NCBI RefSeq assembly: GCF_014268595.2
Contig: NZ_CP077091.1
Location: forward strand, 5,952,501-6,016,500
Length of the DNA: 64,000 nucleotides
Source: Pseudomonas hamedanensis
GTDB taxonomy: Bacteria > Pseudomonadota > Gammaproteobacteria > Pseudomonadales > Pseudomonadaceae
Reading direction: 5' to 3'
Part shown: piece by piece, positions 52,801-62,969 of the stretch
How positions within the stretch are numbered: position 1 is the first letter of the stretch
Layout of the letters: the number at the start of each line of letters is the position of its first letter
Made by a program: the position numbers and the translations under genes
The notes under the pieces: generated by a model
Database searches by the model: none
What the model saw: the letters and a program-made list of their open reading frames with translations, nothing else
Told to the model about the DNA's origin: nothing

Positions 52801-54765
52801 ATGGCCGGGCTGATTCCCCAGAGCTTCATTGACGACCTGCTGAACCGCACCGACATCGTCGACGTGGTCAGCTCGCGCGTGCAATTGAAGAAGGCCGGCA
52901 AGAACTACACCGCCTGTTGCCCGTTCCATAAAGAGAAAACCCCGTCCTTCAGCGTCAGCCCGGACAAGCAGTTCTACTACTGCTTCGGCTGCGGCGCTGG
53001 CGGCAACGCCCTCGGCTTTCTCATGGATCACGACAACCTGGACTTCCCCCAGGCTGTCGAAGACCTGGCGAAAGCCGCCGGCATGGAAATTCCCCGCGAA
53101 GAAAGCGGCCGCGAACGCAAGCCACGCCAGCCGACCGACTCGCCGCTGTATCCGCTGCTTACCGCCGCCGCCGACTTTTACCGGCAGGCACTCAAAAGCC
53201 ATCCGTCGCGCAAGGCCGCGGTGGACTACCTCAAGGGCCGCGGCCTGACTGGCGAGATCGCCCGGGATTTTGGCCTGGGTTTTGCGCCACCGGGCTGGGA
53301 CAACCTGCTCAAGCATCTGAGCAGCGATACACTGCAGCAGAAGGCGATGATCGAGGCCGGCCTGCTGATCGAGAACGCCGAAACCGGCAAGCGCTACGAC
53401 CGCTTCCGTGATCGCGTGATGTTCCCGATCCGCGACACCCGGGGGCGCATCATCGCTTTCGGTGGCCGCGTACTGGGCGACGACAAGCCCAAGTACCTGA
53501 ACTCACCGGAAACCCCGGTATTCCATAAAGGCCAGGAACTCTACGGCCTTTATGAAGCGCGCAAGAACAACCGCAACCTCGACGAAATTATTGTCGTCGA
53601 GGGCTATATGGACGTCATCGCCCTCGCCCAGCAAGGCTTGAAGAATGCCGTCGCCACGCTGGGCACCGCGACCAGCGAAGAACATTTGAAGCGCCTGTTT
53701 CGCGTCGTGCCCAACGTGCTGTTCTGCTTCGACGGCGACCAGGCCGGCCGCAATGCCGCGTGGCGTGCGCTGGAAGCGACACTGCCGTGCCTTCAGGACG
53801 GGCGCCGCGCGCGATTCCTGTTTCTGCCCGAGGGCGAAGACCCGGACACCCTGGTTCGTGCCGAAGGCACCGATGCCTTCAAGGCGCGCATCAATCAACA
53901 TGCGCAACCGCTGGCCGATTATTTTTTCCAGCAACTGACCGAAGAAGCCGATCCGCGCTCGCTCGAAGGCAAGGCCCACATGGCCACCCTCGCGGCGCCG
54001 CTGATCGACAAGGTACCCGGGGCAAACCTGCGTATCCTGATGCGCCAGCGCCTGACCGAAATCACCGGCCTGAGCAGCGAGACCGTCAGTCAGCTTGCCC
54101 AGAGTGCGCCGCAGGAAGCACCGCCCGCCTACGATCCGGGCATCGATTACGATGCCATGCCGGATTACGGCGACTACCATCAGCCGCAGGCACAGGACAT
54201 GTATGTGCCGCAGCAGGAATGGACACCGAAGAAACCCGGCGCCGGCGGCAAGAAGTGGGACAAAAAACCCTGGGACAAGAATGGCAAGCGTGGCGGCGAT
54301 CGCGATCAGCAACGCCCGCGCACGCCGATCGGCGTCGAATCGCCAACCCTGACAGCCCTGAGAACATTGCTTCATCACCCGCAACTGGCCAGGCGCGTCG
54401 AAGACGCCGGGCACATTGCCGATGAAAATCAGACCAACGCCCAGTTGCTTGTGGCGTTGCTGGAAGCCGTACAGAAGAATCCCCAGCTAAACTCATTTCA
54501 GTTGATCGCACGATGGCACGGCACCGAACAGGGTCGCTTGCTCAAGGCACTGGCAGAAAAGGAGTGGCTGATTGACGGAGATAACCTTGAACAACAGTTT
54601 TTCGACACCATTACTAGCTTGTCAGCCCGCCAACGCGAGCGAAATCTGGAACAGTTGCTCAGGAAAGCGCGACAAAGCGAACTGAGCCTGGAAGAGAAAA
54701 ATCAACTGCGCGACCTTTTAAGTCGCAATGTTTCCGCATCAAACCCGACCTCAACTGGCGCGTGA
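52801..54765 (+). CDS. dnaG: DNA primase
   Basis: Makes RNA primers for replication. The 654-residue protein has an N-terminal zinc-binding domain with Cys-His-Cys-Cys spaced as CCPFHKEKTPSFS and YYCFGCGAGG, a TOPRIM core (VVEGYMDVIAL, FCFDGDQAGR), and a C-terminal helicase-binding domain. A Pro/Tyr/Gly/Lys-rich linker (about 455-515) separates core and C-terminal domain. ATG at 52801 gives MAGLIPQSFIDDLL; the longer reading is unconserved. Confidence 0.97.
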   Translation: MAGLIPQSFIDDLLNRTDIVDVVSSRVQLKKAGKNYTACCPFHKEKTPSFSVSPDKQFYYCFGCGAGGNALGFLMDHDNLDFPQAVEDLAKAAGMEIPREESGRERKPRQPTDSPLYPLLTAAADFYRQALKSHPSRKAAVDYLKGRGLTGEIARDFGLGFAPPGWDNLLKHLSSDTLQQKAMIEAGLLIENAETGKRYDRFRDRVMFPIRDTRGRIIAFGGRVLGDDKPKYLNSPETPVFHKGQELYGLYEARKNNRNLDEIIVVEGYMDVIALAQQGLKNAVATLGTATSEEHLKRLFRVVPNVLFCFDGDQAGRNAAWRALEATLPCLQDGRRARFLFLPEGEDPDTLVRAEGTDAFKARINQHAQPLADYFFQQLTEEADPRSLEGKAHMATLAAPLIDKVPGANLRILMRQRLTEITGLSSETVSQLAQSAPQEAPPAYDPGIDYDAMPDYGDYHQPQAQDMYVPQQEWTPKKPGAGGKKWDKKPWDKNGKRGGDRDQQRPRTPIGVESPTLTALRTLLHHPQLARRVEDAGHIADENQTNAQLLVALLEAVQKNPQLNSFQLIARWHGTEQGRLLKALAEKEWLIDGDNLEQQFFDTITSLSARQRERNLEQLLRKARQSELSLEEKNQLRDLLSRNVSASNPTSTGA

Positions 54766-54779
54766 GGTCATAGCTCAGG

Positions 54780-54785
54780 TATAAT
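54780..54785 (+). promoter_or_regulatory. possible -10 element for rpoD
   Basis: A consensus TATAAT lies 47 bp upstream of the rpoD start in the dnaG-rpoD gap. No good -35 is seen at 16-18 bp, so strength is uncertain. Confidence 0.4.
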
Positions 54786-54832
54786 CCTCGGCTTGTTTTT
54801 TGCCCGCCAAGACCTTCAGTGGATAGGGTGTT

Positions 54833-56677
<1,845 letters not shown>

Positions 56678-56683
56678 TACCAG

Positions 56684-56710
56684 AACCCCCGGCCCAGGCC
56701 GGGGGTTTTG
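56684..56710 (+). terminator. intrinsic terminator after rpoD
   Basis: ACCCCCGGCC/GGCCGGGGGT, a 10-bp stem with a 2-nt apex, followed by TTTTGTTTT, 7 bp after the rpoD stop. Confidence 0.93.
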
Positions 56711-56803
56711 TTTTGTGGCAGATTAAATACCGCGCACCACCCTCCCCGCCGATTACCCCGTCTACACTCGAAACAACCCTCCAAAAGCCATAACGAGAGC
56801 GTT

Positions 56804-59800
56804 ATGCACAGACTGGCGCCTGCGCTTTTTCTGCTGTCATTGATGATCTGGACCGCAACGGCTGACGCGCTGACTCTGACCGATGAAGAACGCAGCTGGC
56901 TGGCGGCCCATCCTGACCTGCGCCTGGGTGTGGACGCGTCGTGGCCACCGTTTGAGTTCCGTGATGACCAGAATCGCTATCAAGGCCTGGCCGCCGACTA
57001 CATCGACGTGATCCGCGAACGCCTGGCGATCAGGCTCACCCCTATCGAACCGGTGAGCTGGACGGTGGTGCTGGAGCAGGTCAAGAAGGGCAAGATCGAC
57101 TTGCTGCCCGGCATCATGTCCACCCCGGAGCGCCAGAACTACCTGGCGTTTACCCGCCCCTATCTCGACTTTCCGATCGTCATTCTTGCCCATGTCGGCG
57201 GGGCACAGCCGCGCAAACTCGATGATCTGTACGGTTTGAAAATTGCCGTGGTGGAAAACTACGCACCCCACGAATTGCTGCGCACGCACCATCCGGATCT
57301 GAATCTGGTAGCGATGCCCAACGTCAGCTCGGCCTTGCAGGCACTGGCCACCGACGAAGTGGACGCTGTCGTCGGCGACCTTGCCTCCAGCGTCTGGAGC
57401 CTGCGCCAGCTCAAACTCGACGGGTTGTACGTCAGCGGCGAAACCCCGTATCGCTATCAACTGGCGATGGCCGTGCCCCGCGACAACAAAGTACTGGTGG
57501 GGATTCTCGACAAAGTCCTCGCCGACATGACCCCCGCCGAAATCAGCAGTATTCAGGAGCACTGGGTCGGCAATGTCCTCGACCACCGTACGTTCTGGTC
57601 GGATCTATTGATTTATGGCCTGCCAGGTCTATTGCTGCTGATGACCATCCTTGCCGTGGTGATTCGCATCAACCGTCGTCTGAGCTCGGAAATAACCCGA
57701 CGCATCGACCTCGAACAGGAATTGCGCAGCAGCGAATATCACTATCGAGGCCTGGTCGAGAGCCTCTCGGCCATCGCCTGGGAAGCGCGCATGAGTGACT
57801 TCACCTACAGCTACGTTTCGCCCCACGCGGAAAATCTGCTTGGTTATCCACAATCCCATTGGCTGATTCCAGGCTTCTGGCACAACATCATCCACCCGGC
57901 CGACCTGACCCGCACGCAGAATTACTGCAAGCAAGCCTTGAGCGAGGGGCGCGATCATATCGTCGACTATCGCGTCATTACCGCCGATGGCCGCTGCCTG
58001 TGGGTGCGCGACATCGTCAGCCTGATCGAGCATGGTCACGAGCCGGTGATGCGCGGGCTGATGATCGACATCAGCGAAATCAAGCGCACGGAAGAGGCAC
58101 TGCGACTGTCGGAGCAGAAGTTCGCTTCGGTCTTCCAGCAATGTCCGGACATTCTGGTTATTGCGCGTTTGTCCGACGGCTGTTTGCTGGAGGTCAACGA
58201 GGCTTTCGAAGAGCAGATCGGCCTCACGGCTGAGCAAGTAGTTGGCCAAACCGCCACCAACCTGAATATCTGGGGGATTCCCGGGGTCGGGCCGGGGCTG
58301 TTGCAACGCTTGCAGGCGGGCAGCATCCGCAATCTGGAAATGCCCTTTCGCCGTAACAACGGCCAATTGTTCACCGGGCTGATTTCCGCCGAGCCATTCG
58401 ACCTCGACACCACGCCGGCGCTAGTGGTTGTGGTGCGCGACATCAGCCAACTCAAGGAAACCCAGCAACAGCTGCAAACCTCCGAAGAAAAGTTCGCCAA
58501 GGCCTTCCACGCCTCACCGGACGGCTTGCTGCTGTCGCGCCAGAGTGACGGCCTGCTGCTTGAGGTCAACGAAGGTTTCAGTCGCATCACCGGGTTCAAC
58601 AGCGCCATGTCGGTAGATCGCTCGACGCTTGACCTGGGCATCTGGGTCAACCTCAACGAACGCAAACAGATGCTCGACCTGCTGCAGCGCGACGGTTTCG
58701 TTCGAGACTTCAGTTGCCATATCCGCCGCAGCGACGGGCAGATTCGCCTGTGCGAAGTCTCCAGCCGCCCGCTGCCGATCGGCGACGAAGACTGCATGCT
58801 GACCATCGCTCGCGATATCACTGAACGCCACTTGATGCAGGAAAAACTGCAACAGGCCGCCACCGTGTTCGAGAGCACCGCCGAAGGCGTGCTGATTACC
58901 GACACCCAGCAACACATCAGCGCGGTCAACCGGGCGTTTACCGAGATTACCGGCTACAGCGAAAGCGAAGCGCTTGGACACACGCCCCGCCTGCTCGCCT
59001 CAGGCCTGCATGACAGCGCGTTTTACGCTGCGATGTGGCATCAATTGACCGACGAGGGTCACTGGCAGGGCGAGATTTCCAACCGGCGCAAGAACGGCGA
59101 GCTGTACCCGAGCTGGCTGACCATCAGCGCCGTGCGCAACCGTGACAAGTTCATCACTCACTTTGTCGCGGTGTTCGCCGACATCTCCAGCCTCAAACAT
59201 GCCCAGGCCAGGCTCGACTATCAGGCCCACCATGACCCGCTCACCGGCCTGCCGAACCGTACGCTGTTTGAAAGCCGCTTGTTGACGGCACTGAACAGCC
59301 AACAGGAAAACGGCAGCCAGGGCGCCGTGCTGTTTCTGGATCTGGACCGCTTCAAGCACATCAACGACAGCCTTGGCCATCCGGTTGGCGACCTGCTGCT
59401 CAAAGGCATCGCGGTGCGCTTGAAAGAGCAATTGCGTGACATCGACACGGTCGCTCGACTGGGCGGTGACGAATTCATCATCCTGCTGCCCGGTCTGCAA
59501 CAGGCCAGCGATGCCGACAACATCGCGACCAAACTGCTCAATTGCTTCAGCGCACCGTTCCAGGCTGGTGAACATGAGTTTTTCATCAGCGCCAGCATTG
59601 GCACCAGCCTCTATCCTCGCGATGGCTGCGATGTCGCTACTCTGGTGAAGAATGCGGACGCGGCGATGTACCGCTCCAAAGCCAAGGGCCGTAACCGCGT
59701 CGAAAGCTACACCCGCGACCTCACCGCCCAGGCCAGTGAACGCGTCGCCCTGGAACACGAACTGCGCCGGGCAATCGAGCGTGATGAACTGTTCCTCTAT

Positions 59801-60550
59801 TACCAGCCAAAAATCAGCCTCATCGACCACCGCCTGGTCGGCGCCGAAGCCTTGATCCGCTGGCGGCATCCAACGTTCGGCGAGGTCCCGCCGGAGCACT
59901 TCATTGCGTTGGCCGAAGAAAACGGCATGATCATGCAGATCGGCGACTGGGTCCTCGAAACCGCGTGCCGGCAGATGTTTGAGTGGAACCAGGTCTACGA
60001 CAGTCTCGGCCCGCTCTCGGTGAATCTCGCGGGTGCGCAATTGCGCCAGCCGAATTTGCTCGGGCGCATCGAGCAACTGCTCAGCGACAACCGCCTGCAG
60101 CCGGAATTACTGCAACTGGAAATTACCGAGAATTTCATCATGAGTCAGGCCGAAGAGGCACTGGCGGTCCTGCATCAACTCAAACGCCTCGGCGTACAAC
60201 TGGCAATCGACGACTTCGGCACCGGCTACTCCTCGTTGAGTTACCTCAAGCGCCTGCCCCTGGACATCCTGAAAATCGACCAGTCTTTCGTCCGCGGCCT
60301 GCCCGACGACCCCCACGACGCAGCGATTGTGCGCGCCATCATTGCGCTGGGACGGAGCATGCAATTCACCGTCATTGCCGAAGGCGTCGAAACCCAGGCA
60401 CAACAGCAATTCCTCGCCACTGAGGGCTGTGAACAGATCCAGGGCTACATCGTCAGCCTGCCGCTACCACCGGACGAATTCGCCGCAACGTTTCTGCAAG
60501 TAACCGTATCGGATTTTTCGGATAGCACAGCCGCGAAACCGTCGCTATAA
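56804..60550 (+). CDS. SBP-PAS-GGDEF-EAL membrane sensor, c-di-GMP turnover
   Basis: Large sensor of 1248 residues. Signal sequence (about 1-22), periplasmic SBP_bac_3 domain (about 25-255, LTDEERSWLAAHPDLRLGV), a transmembrane helix (about 265-290), about four PAS domains (310-800), a GGDEF domain (about 805-970) and an EAL domain (about 985-1235). GGDEF is intact with an RxxD inhibitory site five residues before it (RDID-TVARL-GGDEF). The EAL domain keeps EALIRW, the catalytic ELEITEN and DDFGTGYSS, so both cyclase and phosphodiesterase activity are possible. The ATG at 56804 begins the signal sequence. The tRNA gene follows 15 bp later. Confidence 0.92.
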   Translation: MHRLAPALFLLSLMIWTATADALTLTDEERSWLAAHPDLRLGVDASWPPFEFRDDQNRYQGLAADYIDVIRERLAIRLTPIEPVSWTVVLEQVKKGKIDLLPGIMSTPERQNYLAFTRPYLDFPIVILAHVGGAQPRKLDDLYGLKIAVVENYAPHELLRTHHPDLNLVAMPNVSSALQALATDEVDAVVGDLASSVWSLRQLKLDGLYVSGETPYRYQLAMAVPRDNKVLVGILDKVLADMTPAEISSIQEHWVGNVLDHRTFWSDLLIYGLPGLLLLMTILAVVIRINRRLSSEITRRIDLEQELRSSEYHYRGLVESLSAIAWEARMSDFTYSYVSPHAENLLGYPQSHWLIPGFWHNIIHPADLTRTQNYCKQALSEGRDHIVDYRVITADGRCLWVRDIVSLIEHGHEPVMRGLMIDISEIKRTEEALRLSEQKFASVFQQCPDILVIARLSDGCLLEVNEAFEEQIGLTAEQVVGQTATNLNIWGIPGVGPGLLQRLQAGSIRNLEMPFRRNNGQLFTGLISAEPFDLDTTPALVVVVRDISQLKETQQQLQTSEEKFAKAFHASPDGLLLSRQSDGLLLEVNEGFSRITGFNSAMSVDRSTLDLGIWVNLNERKQMLDLLQRDGFVRDFSCHIRRSDGQIRLCEVSSRPLPIGDEDCMLTIARDITERHLMQEKLQQAATVFESTAEGVLITDTQQHISAVNRAFTEITGYSESEALGHTPRLLASGLHDSAFYAAMWHQLTDEGHWQGEISNRRKNGELYPSWLTISAVRNRDKFITHFVAVFADISSLKHAQARLDYQAHHDPLTGLPNRTLFESRLLTALNSQQENGSQGAVLFLDLDRFKHINDSLGHPVGDLLLKGIAVRLKEQLRDIDTVARLGGDEFIILLPGLQQASDADNIATKLLNCFSAPFQAGEHEFFISASIGTSLYPRDGCDVATLVKNADAAMYRSKAKGRNRVESYTRDLTAQASERVALEHELRRAIERDELFLYYQPKISLIDHRLVGAEALIRWRHPTFGEVPPEHFIALAEENGMIMQIGDWVLETACRQMFEWNQVYDSLGPLSVNLAGAQLRQPNLLGRIEQLLSDNRLQPELLQLEITENFIMSQAEEALAVLHQLKRLGVQLAIDDFGTGYSSLSYLKRLPLDILKIDQSFVRGLPDDPHDAAIVRAIIALGRSMQFTVIAEGVETQAQQQFLATEGCEQIQGYIVSLPLPPDEFAATFLQVTVSDFSDSTAAKPSL

Positions 60551-60565
60551 TCCGCGGCCTACTGA

Positions 60566-60642
60566 GGGCCTATAGCTCAGTTGGTTAGAGCAGAGGACTC
60601 ATAATCCTTTGGTCCACGGTTCGAGTCCGTGTGGGCCCACCA
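60566..60642 (+). tRNA. ileX: tRNA-Ile2 (anticodon CAU, lysidine-modified)
   Basis: A 77-nt cloverleaf: acceptor GGGCCTA pairs with TGGGCCC (one G-U), D-loop AGCTCAGTTGGTTAGAGC, anticodon loop CTCATAA, T-arm GGTTCGAGTCC, encoded CCA. A CAT anticodon with this body is the minor Ile AUA tRNA, not elongator or initiator Met. Its 3' part is the attachment site of an integrated element and is repeated at 63,924. Confidence 0.93.
60598..60634. other. attL (within tRNA-Ile2)
   Basis: 37 bp from the anticodon loop to the start of the 3' acceptor strand, identical to 63924-63960. Confidence 0.88.
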
Positions 60643-60724
60643 AATTGAAAGCCGCGTATTACGTGGTTTTCGGCGTTTATGGCATTCGAAAAAGTCAGTC
60701 AGCTGGACTGCAAAAAATGCGTTC

Positions 60725-60757
60725 CGTCCAAAATTCGTCCAATTTCAATTTTGGACG
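60725..60757. promoter_or_regulatory. candidate integrase arm-type sites, left end
   Basis: CGTCCAA at 60725-60731 and 60736-60742 (11 bp apart, direct) plus an inverted TTGGACG at 60751-60757, just after the integrase stop. The same 11-bp-spaced pair occurs at the right end (63810-63827). Confidence 0.55.
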
Positions 60758-60762
60758 GACAT

Positions 60763-60985
60763 TTACCCTACCTCGGCGACCGCTGGTTTCGCCTCCAAAA
60801 GTGTGGCCAGCGGATTCAGATTGACGACCTTGGCCAAAGTCTCAGGGCTAAAGTGTGCGTACTTTTGAGTCATGGCCAACGTCGCATGCCCAAGCACCTT
60901 TGAAGCGCCAGGATGTCGCCGCCGTTCATCATGTAACGGGATGCGAAGGTGTGCCGCAAGACATGTGTCATCTGTCCATCGGCCC
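60763..60985 (-). pseudogene. tyrosine integrase, 3' remnant with frameshift
   Basis: Two frames together encode the catalytic end of a phage-type tyrosine recombinase: GQMTHVLRHTFASRYMMNGG (box with His and Arg) then LGHATLAMTQKYAHFSPETL (His and nucleophilic Tyr). A single base is missing at the A-run complementary to 60899-60901, which breaks LQ from KVLGH. Everything N-terminal of the HxLR box is absent. The protein ends about 120 bp from the tRNA. The stretch still reads open in one frame only because it is fused to an upstream small ORF. Confidence 0.88.
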
Positions 60986-61047
60986 CCCAGGCACAGGGCA
61001 GTAATCAGCATCACGATCAGCGCGAGCCGTAGCGGTGGAATCGTCAT
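60983..61047 (-). pseudogene. small membrane-protein ORF, 5' fragment fused to integrase remnant
   Basis: Begins ATG at 61047, MTIPPLRLALIVMLITALCL.., a hydrophobic helix, then runs into the integrase remnant out of its frame near 60,983. The start overlaps the stop of the preceding 42-residue ORF (ATGA), typical of compact phage operons. A deletion joining two genes explains it best. Its original function is unknown. Confidence 0.5.
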
Positions 61048-61172
61048 TTCAGACAAACCTCCACTTCAGCCAGGCGGCGGTTGTGCAGGCCTTGAACGAA
61101 GTGCTTGCGGCCCTGCGCGTCGGTCACATACGCCCACACCGCCGTCTTGCCGTCCGGTGCCTTTGCGCACAA
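61044..61172 (-). CDS. small phage-like ORF, function unknown
   Basis: 42 residues from a TTG at 61172, with a natural-looking sequence (PDGKTAVWAYVTDAQGRKHF). The stop overlaps the next ORF by ATGA, which supports real coding. There is no clear ribosome binding site and the 5' end may be truncated. I do not recognise the family. Confidence 0.4.
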   Translation of the reverse strand: MCAKAPDGKTAVWAYVTDAQGRKHFVQGLHNRRLAEVEVCLK

Positions 61173-61425
61173 TGAAAACTTAAGAAAGGAAATGAAGCGG
61201 ATCTACACAGGCGCTCACGGTCGGGTGAGTGCTATCCGTCAATCTGAATGCCACGGTTGGTGGGACCCACGGTTAAAAACACCCTCTAATACAAGTTTTC
61301 AGATTTAAAACGGTTCAAATTTCAGTGGGATTTACGAAAAGACCAGCATCTATAAATCCGCCAACGCCCCAGTGGGGCGCGGGTTGTAGGCCTGACGGAG
61401 ATTTTCATTTTTCTGTTCGAGGTAG
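61173..61425. other. AT-rich non-coding stretch in the island
   Basis: No convincing gene. It contains a CGCCCC-AGT-GGGGCG hairpin at 61365-61379 and AT-rich sequence at about 61,270-61,330, unlike the host chromosome on base composition. Confidence 0.5.
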
Positions 61426-61653
61426 GATAGGCTTTGTTTTCATTCTACGACGCGGGAGCGCTTTGGATTTTACAAAGCTTCGACATGGCAAGCGGGTAAG
61501 CGTACCCCGAGAGAAGGTCAATCAGCCTCGCCCGCGGGAGAGCGTTATGGGACGGTTGTCGGAACCCTGAGCCCAGAAGGTGTTTCGGTTCGGCTAGATG
61601 GAGAGTGCGCGACGATAATCCGGGCAATGCCGGAAGAACTCGACGATGAGTAG
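61426..61653 (+). pseudogene. 5'-truncated ORF remnant, function unknown
   Basis: Open for 75 codons without an ATG, GTG or TTG near its beginning, ending at TAG 61651-61653. The C-terminal part, GERYGTVVGTLSPEGVSVRLD, reads like a small beta-barrel (SH3/KOW-like) and ends in an acidic AMPEELDDE tail, so it appears to be a real gene end that lost its start. No family recognised. Confidence 0.35.
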
Positions 61654-61718
61654 TCAACAATCGAGGCTTTTGTTCAGCCTCCTTCATTGCGAAGAAGTGA
61701 ACAATCGGAAAGAGATCT

Positions 61719-61742
61719 AACTGGCCGCAGCTGCGGCCAGTT
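61719..61742. terminator. 24-bp perfect palindrome, likely bidirectional terminator
   Basis: AACTGGCCGCAG and its inverse, followed by TTCC on the right and preceded by AA on the left, 17 bp after the GNAT toxin stop. It fits termination of the toxin-antitoxin transcript. Confidence 0.65.
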
Positions 61743-61758
61743 TTCCGTGCACTCCCAA

Positions 61759-62277
61759 TCAGGTGAAAGGAAGCATCATCGTGATTGAGGACAGCTGCGG
61801 ACAGCGAATGAACCCTGCCTTCTCGTAAAGACCCACCAAGTTCTCATTCAGCGGATGCACAACGAGTGCGGTCGAGGCGACTTCTTCCGAGGCTGTAAGC
61901 GCACGAAGCACCGCGTCCTGAATCAGATCGAGCGACAGCCCAGTACCTTGGAGCGTCTTACATACTCCCATACGCCCCAAGATCGTGATCGGGTGCTGGT
62001 CGGGGGAGTTGCGCTGCGCCTTTTTGGGTACGACGTCTGCTCGCATGATCGTACCGTTCGACAACGTGTAGTAACCGACGACGGTATTCGTATCCTTGAT
62101 GCAAACAACAAGCACCGTGGCGGTCTTTGCGATCTGGGCCTTGATCGCTTTTTTCTTCAAGAACTCGTTGATAGAGTCCTCACCACATTCGAACGTATCC
62201 AAATCATGGGTTTCAGTCAGTTTTACTGGAGCGCTCAACTCCAGCGAGATGGCCTTTGCAGCAGTCTCTCTAAGCAT
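61759..62277 (-). CDS. GNAT-family toxin (TacT-like)
   Basis: Acetyltransferase of 172 residues; relatives (TacT, AtaT) block translation by acetylating the amino acid on charged tRNA. The acetyl-CoA loop is VCKTLQGTGLSLDLI (QGTG in place of the usual Q/RGxG), and a catalytic Tyr sits in GLYEKAGF. The N-terminal FECGEDSINEFLKKKA is typical of this toxin branch. ATG at 62277 has a strong AAGGAG. It overlaps the antitoxin end by 43 bp. Target tRNA cannot be read from sequence. Confidence 0.88.
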   Translation of the reverse strand: MLRETAAKAISLELSAPVKLTETHDLDTFECGEDSINEFLKKKAIKAQIAKTATVLVVCIKDTNTVVGYYTLSNGTIMRADVVPKKAQRNSPDQHPITILGRMGVCKTLQGTGLSLDLIQDAVLRALTASEEVASTALVVHPLNENLVGLYEKAGFIRCPQLSSITMMLPFT

Positions 62278-62543
62278 TTATTACTCCTTACGGGATTGTT
62301 CTGTAAGGCTTGTTCAAAGGCGTCGAAGTCATCGTCGGCAAGGACAAACAGGCGCTGATCAAGGATGACTTCCTCTGCCTTTTTACAAGCAGCATCCAGG
62401 ATGAAGCTGGTTCGGTCGCTTCCCGACATGGCAGCGGCCACATCGATCAAGTCTCGTTTCCTAAAATCGACCCGCATGTTGATCGGGACGGGTTTTGTTT
62501 TTTCTGCTGCTGCGGACTCCGCACGCAATAGAGATCTGGTCAT
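62235..62543 (-). CDS. DUF1778 antitoxin (TacA-like)
   Basis: Antitoxin of 102 residues. A ribbon-helix-helix N-terminal part (PINMRVDFRKRDLIDVAAAMSG) would bind DNA and autoregulate. The C-terminal FVLADDDFDAFEQAL..RLLQRPSRWS is the toxin-wrapping tail seen in this family. The ATG at 62543 is preceded by AAAGGAAAG. Upstream of and overlapping the GNAT gene, as in other tacAT loci. Confidence 0.88.
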   Translation of the reverse strand: MTRSLLRAESAAAEKTKPVPINMRVDFRKRDLIDVAAAMSGSDRTSFILDAACKKAEEVILDQRLFVLADDDFDAFEQALQNNPVRSNKCLERLLQRPSRWS

Positions 62544-62969
62544 GGTCTTTCCTTTGTTTTCACGGTTTTTTAGGTCTGGTTCACCTCAGCGATTTTCATA
62601 TTTCCGTTACTCGGCTGGTTGGACGATTCATGGCATAGCCTCACGCTTCTAGTTAGGGGACATTCCCTAAGATCTATACTGTCATCATGTGTATGAGATG
62701 TCTACACGTAACGCACATAGATACACAGCCTACGACGAGCGGTGGCCGGAGAAAGGAAGCATTGAGTAATGCGGATCGGATTGCGGGTTTTTTGGAGATG
62801 TAAGAGAAACGTGTCTCCTACCCTATGCCTTATTTTTCAACGTTCCGAGAACACTTAGGCCGTTTCATGAACTAGCTTTGAGAGTGGCCCGCGGGCCGCT
62901 AACCTGAGATGGAAGAAGGTCAGAAAAAATCTGGCTATGGCAGCGCCCTGGAGCGCGAAGGAGTGATAC
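62544..62969. other. intergenic region in the island
   Basis: Between the toxin-antitoxin operon and the membrane protein. It holds a possible 38-codon ORF (62687-62803) and a 12-bp palindrome GGCCCGCGGGCC at 62885-62896. The divergent promoters presumably lie here; I cannot place them. Confidence 0.5.
62687..62803 (+). CDS. possible 38-residue ORF, unknown
   Basis: ATG to TAA, basic and Thr/Arg-rich (TTSGGRRKEALSNADRI). No ribosome binding site stands out and no family is recognised; it may be the remnant of a regulator. Confidence 0.2.
   Translation: MCMRCLHVTHIDTQPTTSGGRRKEALSNADRIAGFLEM

Noticed and set aside
60609-60903. Plus-strand ORFs just right of the tRNA
   Set aside because: They begin inside the tRNA or run antisense to the integrase remnant and have no coding character.
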